Positions 1 through 5,385 of a stretch of 5,385 nucleotides of DNA are shown here, piece by piece. Source of the stretch: JBIOJM01 sp044450785 (GTDB taxonomy: Bacteria > Planctomycetota > Planctomycetia > Isosphaerales > Isosphaeraceae); contig JBIOJM010000497.1 in the NCBI GenBank assembly GCA_044450785.1, forward strand, positions 1-5,385. The letters are read 5' to 3'. Position 1 is the first letter of the stretch. Every line of letters starts with the position of its first letter. The notes under the pieces were generated by a model, which saw only the letters and a list, made by a program, of their open reading frames with translations, searched no databases and was not told the DNA's origin. The translations under genes and the position numbers were made by a program.

Positions 1-1
1 C

Positions 2-1477
2 CCTCCGCCCTTCCTCTCGCCTGTTGCCACCAGGACGGTCGTGGTCGCGGATGGTCCACAGCGAATCGAACAGGAAAGCAACGACGCCTGGCCCAATGCA
101 GAAGAGCTGGCCGTTCCCGGCGGCGTTTCGGGTCACATTGGACACGAAGGGGATATCGACTTTTACCGCTTCCGGGCCCGCAAGGGCGAGCGGATCATTG
201 TCGAGCTTTATGGCCGTCGGCTCGGTTCTCCCATCGATTCCGTGGTCGAAGTTTTGGATGGCACGGGCCAGCCGATTCCGCGGGCCGTCCTGCGCCCGAT
301 CGACCAGACCGAAATGGCCTTTCGGGATCATCCGTCGACCGCCCCCGGAATTCGACTCACCCGGTGGGGCAACCTGGCCATCAATGATTATATTCTGTTT
401 GGACGTGAGCTGGGTCGAATCCAGGCGCTGCCGCGGAACCCTGATGACGACTCGGTTTTCTGGAACCAGCAAGGACAGCGGCTGGGGATGCTCGAGACCA
501 CGCCCGAAGACCACCCGATGGGTCAGCCGATGTACAAGGTCGAGGTGCATCCTCCCGGCACGGTCTTCCCGCCGGGAGGTGTGCCGGCGACGACGCTCAC
601 CTACGCGAACGACGACGGCGGACCGACGTTTTCGAAGGACTCGCGCGTGACCTTCGACGCGCCCTCGGACGGCGTCTATCTGGTTCGAATCGCGGACGTC
701 CGCAGTCTGGGTGGTGACGATTTCGGCTATCATCTCGTCGTGCGCCGGCCTCGCCCCTCGTTCCGCGTCGACCTGGGCGTGGAGAACCCGAGTATCCCGC
801 GAGGGGGAACGACCCTGATTCCTCTGAATGTGGTCCGTCTCGACGGGTTCGACGGGCCGATCGAGGTGAAGGCGGAGGATTTGCCTCCAGGCGTCACCGC
901 GACGCCGGCCGTCGTCGACCGCGGCGAGCTGGGAGGGATGCTGGGCTTGACCGCGGCTGCGTCGGCCCCGTCCTTTTCGCCCCCCACATGGCGTGTGGTC
1001 GCGCGCGCCCTGCCTGATTCGTCAATCGCGGCGCCGCTCTCAGGCCACACCCAGCAGCTCGACCCCGGCGGCCCGGCCGGGGGCTGGATCACGGTCACCC
1101 CGGAGCCCAATCTCAAGGTGACCGCGCGGCCGGGCCGGGTCGAGATCCATCCCGGCCAGCAAGTGACCATGACCCTGGCTGTCGAGCGCAGGCCGGCGTT
1201 CAAAGGGCGCGTGCCGATCGAGGTCAAGAACTTGCCGCAGGGAGTACGCGTGCTCAACATCGGCTTGAATGGCGTTCTCGTCACCGAGACCCAGAGCGAG
1301 CGGACGGTCTCTCTCCTGGCGGAGAGTTGGGCACAACCGATGGTCCGGCCGTTCTACGCGGTCGGCAAGGCGGAGATCGCGGGAACCGAAGACAGTTCAC
1401 CGCCGATCGAGCTCGTGGTCGTGCCGGTGCAGAACGAGCGCGGTCAGAAAAGCCCGCTGACGGCACGGAGTAAATGA
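2..1477 (+). CDS. PPC-domain / Ig-like beta-sandwich protein, 5' end outside window
   Basis: This is the C-terminal 491 codons of a larger protein. The frame is open to the left edge, and the family-like residues before the first GTG (position 41) show that the true start lies upstream. From the first visible codon, residues about 20-90 match the bacterial pre-peptidase C-terminal (PPC) fold: EQESND, then a GHEGDIDFYRF core, then GERIIVELYGRRLGSPIDSVVEVLD. A planctomycete-type insert follows with NPDDD, the HPPGTVFPPGG turn and YANDDGGPTFSKDSR, then a closing strand region (GVYLVRIADVRS). Two Ig-like segments come next, about residues 255-310 and 370-440, with the parallel phrases IEVKAEDLPPGV and IEVKNLPQGV. 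No membrane segment is visible. In planctomycetes such proteins are usually exported, and related ones often sit beside DUF1549/DUF1553 cytochrome-like genes; neither the signal peptide nor that neighbour can be seen here. No enzymatic residues are recognisable, so a binding or structural role outside the cytoplasm is inferred. The family call is strong and the function unknown. Confidence 0.85.
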   Translation, partial: PPPFLSPVATRTVVVADGPQRIEQESNDAWPNAEELAVPGGVSGHIGHEGDIDFYRFRARKGERIIVELYGRRLGSPIDSVVEVLDGTGQPIPRAVLRPIDQTEMAFRDHPSTAPGIRLTRWGNLAINDYILFGRELGRIQALPRNPDDDSVFWNQQGQRLGMLETTPEDHPMGQPMYKVEVHPPGTVFPPGGVPATTLTYANDDGGPTFSKDSRVTFDAPSDGVYLVRIADVRSLGGDDFGYHLVVRRPRPSFRVDLGVENPSIPRGGTTLIPLNVVRLDGFDGPIEVKAEDLPPGVTATPAVVDRGELGGMLGLTAAASAPSFSPPTWRVVARALPDSSIAAPLSGHTQQLDPGGPAGGWITVTPEPNLKVTARPGRVEIHPGQQVTMTLAVERRPAFKGRVPIEVKNLPQGVRVLNIGLNGVLVTETQSERTVSLLAESWAQPMVRPFYAVGKAEIAGTEDSSPPIELVVVPVQNERGQKSPLTARSK

Positions 1478-1487
1478 GCTTCCAATC

Positions 1488-1844
1488 AAGGTAATCGAGA
1501 GCCTGGTCGTCAGCCCGCTGGTGGGGTTCGCCCTCGGGTTCGTGCTGATGGTGGCGATCGTGTGGACCTGCAGGGGGCGGAGCCCGTCCCGGCTGTCGTG
1601 GATCTTCCGCCGGCTCCAGGTCGCCTCGGCCGGGTTCATGGCCCTGTCGCACGGCAGCAACGACGCCCAGAAGACGATGGGCATCATCGCGATGAGCCTG
1701 GCCCTCTACTCCGGCGAATCGCAGGCCGGCGCGCACTTCCACGTTCCGCTCTGGGTCATGGTGGCTTGCGCGGTGGCGATGGGCGCGGGGACAACGGCCG
1801 GAGGCGTCCGGATCATCAAGACGATGGGCACGAAGATCATCGAA
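1488..1844 (+). pseudogene. pit: Internal fragment of PiT-family inorganic phosphate transporter
   Basis: About 119 codons without a stop match the middle of a PiT (PitA/Pho-4 type) phosphate permease. A membrane segment (LVVSPLVGFALGFVLMVAIV, from about 1503) is followed by a basic loop (FRRLQVASAGFMALSHG) and the second PiT signature GSNDAQKTMGIIA at about 1653-1691. A further hydrophobic stretch (VPLWVMVACAVAMGAGTTAGG) and the end phrase IIKTMGTKIIE come last. The N-terminal half with the first GAND-type signature is missing, and so is everything after TKIIE, including the usual GFAAET and STTH-type segments. On the left, homology begins 10 bases after the stop of the PPC gene; the first in-frame start-like codons (CTG 1503, GTG 1521) have no ribosome site. 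On the right, it ends 5 bases before the stop of a convergent gene. The frame stays open to 2450, but that part is antisense to the next gene. Intact codons suggest a recent deletion. An intact transporter is excluded by length; an expressed fragment is unlikely. Confidence 0.8.
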
Positions 1845-1849
1845 GGGCA

Positions 1850-2173
1850 TCAGAGAGTCCCGTTGGCGGCCAGGTCGCGCAGCAACGTGATGACGGCCCA
1901 GAGCAGCACCGCGACGACCACGATGAAACCCATCAGCTTCTTGAGCGAGGTGAGGCTTCTCCGCTCGAGTGCGGCGACCCCAACGGCGACCATCGCCCCG
2001 AGGACCGACCCGACGAATCCGCCTTGCACAACGAAGCTGATTGCCGCGAACTCGTCGGCATGCAAGATCCATACACGGATCGCGCCGAGAAGGATCCCGC
2101 CCAGCATCCCGAGAATCGGGAAGAGGGCAAACGCCGAGGCATTTCTTGTGAGTCGCGATCCGCTGCGTTTCAT
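1850..2173 (-). CDS. Small membrane protein with three predicted transmembrane segments (107 aa)
   Basis: I do not recognise a named family. The 107-residue product has a short basic N-terminus (MKRSGSRLTRN) and three hydrophobic spans at about residues 13-36, 42-68 and 78-98. The first two are rich in small residues in glycine-zipper spacing (GMLGGILLG and GGFVGSVLGAMVAVG), which usually means tight helix packing. A basic loop (ERRSLTSLKK) separates spans 2 and 3, and a short polar tail (RDLAANGTL) ends it. By the positive-inside rule the N-terminus is probably cytoplasmic. The ATG at 2173 is set by the strong ribosome site just upstream, the best in the window. The gene runs convergently to the PiT remnant and its stop lies only about 5 bases from the end of that homology. 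Upstream on the same strand are an inverted repeat and a second small gene. Coding status is well supported by the ribosome site and amphipathic design; the function is unknown. Confidence 0.75.
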   Translation of the reverse strand: MKRSGSRLTRNASAFALFPILGMLGGILLGAIRVWILHADEFAAISFVVQGGFVGSVLGAMVAVGVAALERRSLTSLKKLMGFIVVVAVLLWAVITLLRDLAANGTL

Positions 2174-2178
2174 GGACG

Positions 2179-2187
2179 ACCTCCTTC
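2179..2187 (-). promoter_or_regulatory. Strong Shine-Dalgarno site for the 107-aa membrane protein
   Basis: Read on the minus strand the bases are GAAGGAGGT. The GGAGG core ends 6 bases before the ATG at 2173, an ideal spacing. It fixes the start of the small membrane protein and stands out because the other genes here have weak sites or none. Confidence 0.8.
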
Positions 2188-2221
2188 ACCGAAACCCTCT
2201 GGACGGAGACACGGGGCTCTC

Positions 2222-2260
2222 GGTGGGCCTCACGACGTGCAACACGTCGTTCGACCCACC
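2222..2260. repeat. Two-tier interrupted inverted repeat (hairpin or operator)
   Basis: An inner perfect 8-base inverted repeat, ACGACGTG (2232-2239) and CACGTCGT (2243-2250), has a 3-base loop. It is flanked symmetrically by 4 unpaired bases on each side and then by an outer perfect 6-base pair of arms, GGTGGG (2222-2227) and CCCACC (2255-2260). It lies in the 106-base gap between two minus-strand genes, 49-87 bases upstream of the ATG at 2173. There is no T-run after it on either strand, so it is not a standard intrinsic terminator. A regulator-binding operator or an mRNA leader hairpin for the membrane protein gene are the likelier readings; which one is not decidable from sequence. Confidence 0.6.
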
Positions 2261-2279
2261 CCGCCATCGATCCCGATTG

Positions 2280-2564
2280 CTATGTCTCGTTCTCAAGCTG
2301 CCCTCGGATCCGCGTGACGAGTGCTTCGGTCATCGGCATCAAGTCATCGGGGTCGTGCGCTCTGAGCGAGCCGAGCTGGCCTTCGAGAAATTGGAGCAAG
2401 TCGCGGACGACATCGAGGTTGCCCAGCCGCAATTGATGGAGAGCGAATGATTCGGCACAGCTTCCTCGGCCAGGCGTGCCACAGGACTTCCCATAAAGGA
2501 TCCGGCCCTTGCGAGCGAGCAGGGCGCGACGCTCCAGTGATAGCTCGGATTGGGCAGGGCTCAT
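2280..2564 (-). CDS. Hypothetical small protein (94 aa)
   Basis: I do not recognise this protein. It has 94 residues from the chosen ATG at 2564, with no signal peptide and no membrane span, so it is probably cytoplasmic. The first part is basic (LERRALLARKGRILYGK), followed by a small Cys/Gly turn (SCGTPGRGSC, two cysteines nine residues apart). Then comes a leucine-patterned, probably helical stretch (LHQLRLGNLDVVRDLLQFLEGQLGSL) and an acidic-to-basic helical tail (DPDDLMPMTEALVTRIRGQLENET). The frame is open upstream to an ATG at 2852, but that extra part is low in hydrophobic pattern and rich in P/G/S/R, like non-coding frame, so I reject the 190-residue version. GGTGGGA lies about 10 bases before the chosen ATG as a modest ribosome site. 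A weak promoter-like pair (TTGCGG at 2606-2601, TATGGT at 2583-2578, 17-base spacer) precedes it. It may be co-transcribed with the membrane protein gene downstream. Coding status is moderate; the two-helix pattern is its main support. Confidence 0.5.
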   Translation of the reverse strand: MSPAQSELSLERRALLARKGRILYGKSCGTPGRGSCAESFALHQLRLGNLDVVRDLLQFLEGQLGSLRAHDPDDLMPMTEALVTRIRGQLENET

Positions 2565-2858
2565 GTCGATATTTCCCACCATATCCACGGTGGAACGAGC
2601 CCGCAACCCGACAGAGGAAATGCAGACGGTCCAATCGGGAAAGGGAATTGCTTCTCGTCTTCCCGGGTTCTGGGCTTGTCCATCTTGCGAATGGTATCTT
2701 AGGTGGGCGTGAATGGGAGAATCGGCCGGTATGGAAGCTCGTTTCCCGATCCACGAGGAACCGGCACATCCACGGTGAGCTGTCGGTGTCTCGGTGGCGA
2801 AAAACCCGATGGGATATCGATGTTCGGCGCCGGCCCCGAACGGTCTGGTCAAGGCATC
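2565..2858. other. Divergent intergenic region
   Basis: These 294 bases separate the minus-strand 94-aa gene from the plus-strand YfhO-like gene, so promoters for both should lie here. Frames are open across it on both strands, but their translations look like non-coding frame. I see only weak promoter-like hexamers. A 6-base inverted repeat (GTTCGG at 2822-2827 and CCGAAC at 2836-2841) lies 18-37 bases before the ATG at 2859 and could fold in the leader. No tRNA or other RNA gene is recognisable. Confidence 0.5.
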
Positions 2859-5189
2859 ATGCTCTTCGAGAAGGTGCGTCGCGAAGTCCCGTTGATCTTC
2901 TCACTGGCGATGGTCGGGACCATCCTGGGCGGGTTGCTCGCCGGTTACGAGCCGGTGGGCGGGGACCCGGACCGGATGTATCGGCCACTCAAGAGCGAGC
3001 TCGCGCGCTCCCTATCGGCCGGCCGGCTCCCGTTCTGGAGCGAGCGATTCGGTCTGGGCGTTCCGCTCGTGGCCGAAAGCCACGTCGCCGCGTTTTATCC
3101 GCCCAACCTCGTGCTCTACAGCGTTCTCGACGTCTCGATAGCGTACCGGATCTCGATGTGGCTGCATTACGTCGCGCTCGTTGCGACGACCTACGGGTAC
3201 GCCCGCTGCCTGGGCATCTCACCGTGGGGAAGCGCCCTGGCGGGGGTGTCCTTCACCCTGTGCGGGTTCCAGACAATCCATTCGAGCCATGAGCCATTTT
3301 ATTGCCTGATGCCGTACTTGCCGCTCGCGCTCTCGATCGCCGAGCGGTACCTGGCGAGCGGGCGCACCCTATGGCTCGCGCTCCTGGCGCTTTGCCTGGG
3401 CTTTCAGTTGAGCCTGGGCCATTTTCAGATCCAGACGTGGACCGCGTTATTGGTCGTGCTGACAGGCGTGTGGCGGGCCGTCCGCGACGGCCGGCCATGG
3501 GGACGGGCGATCGGGCTGATCGCCGGGACCTGCTGGGGCGCGGCCCTCGCGGCCGTTCAGCTCGGCCTCTCCTGGCAGCTCGCCGCGACGGTCGGCCAGA
3601 CCGGACGATCGCCCGGCGAGTTACTCTACTATGCGTTTCCTCCCGTACACTGGATTGAGCTCGCGGTGCCGCGAGTGATCCGGGAATTACCGCTCGGGCC
3701 CGATGGTCCCTACTGGCTTCGTCAACAGAGCTCGGGCTACGAAGCCGCGCTCTACGTCGGGACGATCCCTTTGATCTTCGTGTTCGTCGGCATGTTCGGC
3801 CGGGCGGGCAACCGGTCCACGATGCCCTGGCGGATTCTCGTTCCGCTTAGTTTCGCGATGGCGACGATGTTGCACTGGTGGCCGGAAGGTTATTCCTCAA
3901 TGCTGGCTCTGCCGGGAATCGGTTACTTCCGAGTTCCGGCGCGGTACACCCTGCTGACGAGCCTCGGCCTGGCCCTGCTGGCAGGAGAGGGGTTCGACCG
4001 CACGATCTCGACGACGAGGTTCCGCCTCGGCCTGGGCGCTTCATTCGTCTTCGGCGGTTATTCGGCACTGGCGGCCTTCTTGTGGGCCAGGTGGCCGAGC
4101 GTGCATCTCGATACCCACCTCGGAGGAATGCCGGCCGGCATCCTCTGGGCCGCTCTTGCCTGGTTCGCCGCGGGGGTGATCGTCTTCTGCTGGCGCTCAC
4201 GGCGGCTCGGCGAGTGGGCCCCGCCGGCCGCGGCGGCGGTCGAGCTGGGGATCTTGTTTTACCTCGGTACCACGCAGTGGGGCTGGTCGATCGCACTCCC
4301 CGGGCAGAGCACGGTCCTGGGCGAGCTGCTGCGCCAGGCACCGGCTGGACTGATCGGCGGCCAGACCGAGGACCTGCCGGTCCGCGCCGGCCTGGGGACC
4401 GGCAACCCCTACCTGGGTTTCACGCACCCTCATCCGAACCGGGCCCTGGTGCTCTTGCAGGAGCGGCTCCTTCGAGGTGATGAGGGCACTGTTCTCGATG
4501 AGCCGCGGGCGGCCGTGCCCAGACGGTGGCTCAGGCGCTATCGGGTGGCGTACATGGTGGGTTCTCACCGATCGATTCTGGGGCTGGGTAAGGAACTGAG
4601 TCGCTGGCGCGACCCCGCGCTCGACAACATCGTCCATCGCAGCCCGACCTCGCCCGCGACGCGTGCCTGGTCGATCGTCCAATTGGACGAACCATTTCCG
4701 GAAGCGCGCGTGGCCCCGCGGGCCCGCAAGGCCGCTCATCGCCGCGCCCTGGTCGAACGGCTTTCCCACTTCGACGATCTCGACGTGGCCTGGTTCCTGG
4801 CCGAGGACGGCATTCCCGCGCGCCCGGACGCGCGGTCAGCGCGGCTGATCTCGTGGAACGGCTCGGTCGCACAGGTCGAGCACGATGGTCCGTGCGACCT
4901 GGTGATCGCTCGGACTTTTGACCCCGGCTGGCTGGCGCGAATCAACGGTGGTCGCGAGCATCCCGTCCAGCCCGTCGACGGCGGCTTCCAGGCGGTCCGC
5001 ATCGAGGGCTCGGGCACCGATCGCGTCGCGCTGCGATATCGGCCGCCGCGGATCAAGATCTGGGCGTCGACCTCACTCCTGGCCGCGGCCCTCATCGTCG
5101 GCGCCCTGATCGCTTCGCTCCTGTCATGGGCCCGGTCTGGACCACGCCCCGCGCTCGAGTGGCCGGTCAATCTTCGATTGACGGGTTGA
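2859..5189 (+). CDS. YfhO-like polytopic membrane protein (GT-C-like architecture, 776 aa)
   Basis: This is a 776-residue multi-pass inner-membrane protein of the YfhO type, a group with the layout of GT-C lipid-linked glycosyltransferases. After a first span (about 11-30) comes an outside loop with the acidic GGDPDRMYRPLK and LPFWSERFGLGVPLVAES motifs, typical of the family and the probable active or binding loop. Further hydrophobic spans follow at about 100-115, 122-140, 152-163, 170-184, 194-205, 217-235, 297-312, 327-338, 362-376, 392-410, 426-444 and 456-470. GYFRVPARYTLL (355-366) matches the family's R-P-R-Y signature. A soluble stretch of about 260 residues follows. The end has the YfhO hallmark FDPGWLARINGG with GGFQAVRIEGSG and LRYRPP (687-730), then a last span (734-756). 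In Gram-positives YfhO is linked to glycosylation of lipoteichoic acid; a planctomycete substrate is unknown. ATG 2859 is chosen because the membrane anchor follows at once (AAGG lies 4 bases before it). The frame is open to an ATG at 2703, and an ATG at 2820 is an alternative. The 52 extra residues look non-coding. Family call strong, substrate unknown. Confidence 0.85.
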   Translation: MLFEKVRREVPLIFSLAMVGTILGGLLAGYEPVGGDPDRMYRPLKSELARSLSAGRLPFWSERFGLGVPLVAESHVAAFYPPNLVLYSVLDVSIAYRISMWLHYVALVATTYGYARCLGISPWGSALAGVSFTLCGFQTIHSSHEPFYCLMPYLPLALSIAERYLASGRTLWLALLALCLGFQLSLGHFQIQTWTALLVVLTGVWRAVRDGRPWGRAIGLIAGTCWGAALAAVQLGLSWQLAATVGQTGRSPGELLYYAFPPVHWIELAVPRVIRELPLGPDGPYWLRQQSSGYEAALYVGTIPLIFVFVGMFGRAGNRSTMPWRILVPLSFAMATMLHWWPEGYSSMLALPGIGYFRVPARYTLLTSLGLALLAGEGFDRTISTTRFRLGLGASFVFGGYSALAAFLWARWPSVHLDTHLGGMPAGILWAALAWFAAGVIVFCWRSRRLGEWAPPAAAAVELGILFYLGTTQWGWSIALPGQSTVLGELLRQAPAGLIGGQTEDLPVRAGLGTGNPYLGFTHPHPNRALVLLQERLLRGDEGTVLDEPRAAVPRRWLRRYRVAYMVGSHRSILGLGKELSRWRDPALDNIVHRSPTSPATRAWSIVQLDEPFPEARVAPRARKAAHRRALVERLSHFDDLDVAWFLAEDGIPARPDARSARLISWNGSVAQVEHDGPCDLVIARTFDPGWLARINGGREHPVQPVDGGFQAVRIEGSGTDRVALRYRPPRIKIWASTSLLAAALIVGALIASLLSWARSGPRPALEWPVNLRLTG
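5163..5185 (+). repeat. Hairpin overlapping the end of the YfhO-like gene
   Basis: GTCAATC (5166-5172) and GATTGAC (5176-5182) are perfect 7-base arms around a TTC loop. Beyond one G-G mismatch, CC and GG continue the stem, ending two bases before the TGA stop. No T-run follows, so it is at best a Rho-independent-like or transcript-end-stabilising structure. It is short enough that chance is possible. Confidence 0.35.
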
Positions 5190-5211
5190 CGAACGGCTCG
5201 CAGATGAGAGA

Positions 5212-5235
5212 AAGAGTAAGATGAAGAGTAAGATT
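5212..5235. repeat. 12-base tandem direct repeat in AT/purine-rich spacer
   Basis: AAGAGTAAGAT occurs at 5212-5222 and again at 5224-5234, each followed by one variable base (G, then T), giving a 12-base period. The core GTAAGAT recurs once more at 5283-5289. The spacer is visibly richer in A and G than the neighbouring coding DNA. It lies between the YfhO-like stop and the transposase-like start, so it may be flank or terminal sequence of an insertion element. Confidence 0.6.
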
Positions 5236-5295
5236 TGGAATAGGATTACTGACCGTCGCGCAAAGAAGGTTAAACTTTTTCGGTAAGATGGCAGG

Positions 5296-5385
5296 ATGCG
5301 ACCACCTGACGTCTTGCCGGTTGACTGGCGCGAGTGGCGGAGGTTCCAGTCGTTGGAATTGAAGCGACAAGGCTGGTTTCAGCGC
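5296..5385 (+). CDS. N-terminus of IS630-type transposase-like protein, cut by window edge
   Basis: Thirty codons run open from the ATG at 5296 to the last base of the window. The peptide begins MRPPDVLPVDWREWRRFQSL and continues ELKRQGWFQR. This resembles the start of the helix-turn-helix region of IS630/winged-helix transposases common in planctomycetes, where an R..R..EL..QGW phrase leads into IA.ALGVS. That second part, the transposase core and its DDE residues would all lie beyond the window. GGCAGG directly abuts the ATG, too close for a normal ribosome site, which is usual for poorly translated transposase genes. The left end of the element is not defined: only one end is visible, so no inverted repeat pair or TA target duplication can be shown. 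The call rests on a short pattern and is from memory of the family. A different helix-turn-helix protein is possible. Confidence 0.5.
   Translation, partial: MRPPDVLPVDWREWRRFQSLELKRQGWFQR

Noticed and set aside
551..579. Perfect 9-base inverted repeat (CCTCCCGGC and GCCGGGAGG) with an 11-base loop.
   Set aside because: It lies inside the PPC-protein gene and follows from the codons of the HPPGTVFPPGG turn, a protein motif of the family, so no separate function is needed.
1281..2267. A 328-codon minus-strand open frame.
   Set aside because: It overlaps the PPC gene, PiT fragment and membrane protein gene, is Arg/His/Pro-rich throughout, and matches no family; a typical high-GC shadow.
1521..2450. 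A 309-codon plus-strand open frame that begins in the PiT fragment and runs on past it.
   Set aside because: Only the part up to about 1844 resembles PiT. The rest lies antisense to the 107-aa membrane protein and the 94-aa gene and reads as low-complexity T/P/R/S-rich shadow, so the fusion is an artefact of high GC.
2822..2841. GTTCGG / CCGAAC inverted repeat just upstream of the YfhO-like start.
   Set aside because: Six-base arms are expected by chance in GC-rich DNA and the loop has its own competing palindrome, so it is noted only within the intergenic entry.
2565..2852. N-terminal extension of the 94-aa minus-strand gene to a 190-residue protein.
   Set aside because: The added residues lack hydrophobic or helical pattern and look like translated non-coding DNA; the internal ATG at 2564 has a modest ribosome site.
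2703..2858. 52-residue N-terminal extension of the YfhO-like protein from an upstream ATG.
   Set aside because: The extension is Gly/Ser/Arg-rich with no signal-like character, while family members start just before the first membrane span, as at 2859.
5167..5370. A 67-codon minus-strand open frame at the right end.
   Set aside because: It covers the AT-rich spacer and the antisense of the transposase-like start, with no ribosome site or recognisable protein pattern.

Overview
The window is GC-rich, with long open frames whose protein families point to a planctomycete (Planctomycetota, most likely an Isosphaerales-type bacterium). The evidence is a planctomycete-style pre-peptidase C-terminal (PPC) beta-sandwich protein, a large YfhO-like membrane protein of a type I associate with Isosphaeraceae, and weak Shine-Dalgarno sites on several genes. 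The organism call is inference, because the window has no marker gene.

Layout, left to right. Positions 2-1477 (+) hold the 3' part of a secreted-type PPC/Ig-like repeat protein; its start lies before the window. Ten bases after its stop, about 1488-1844 (+) encodes a clear internal piece of a PiT-family phosphate transporter with the GSNDAQK signature. It has no N-terminal half and no C-terminal membrane segments, so I read it as a gene remnant. Positions 1850-2173 (-) encode a 107-residue protein with three predicted membrane segments and the one really strong ribosome binding site of the window. Upstream of it on the same strand, after a 106-base gap with a striking two-tier inverted repeat (2222-2260), lies a 94-residue orphan small protein (2280-2564, -). 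A divergent non-coding stretch (2565-2858) separates these from a 776-residue YfhO-like polytopic membrane protein (2859-5189, +). Its stop region folds into a short hairpin. After 5189 the sequence becomes AT- and purine-rich with a 12-base tandem repeat. At 5296 a new + strand frame opens that looks like the N-terminus of an IS630-type transposase, cut by the window edge.

The genes do not form an obvious pathway. The picture is an accessory, rearranged junction: a surface or secreted protein, a decayed transporter, two small lineage-specific genes, a possible lipid-linked-sugar or polymer-processing membrane protein, and the edge of an insertion sequence. I found no CRISPR array, tRNA, rRNA or recognisable defence system. 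The observations most worth a second look are the PiT remnant, the 39-base inverted repeat and the putative IS boundary.
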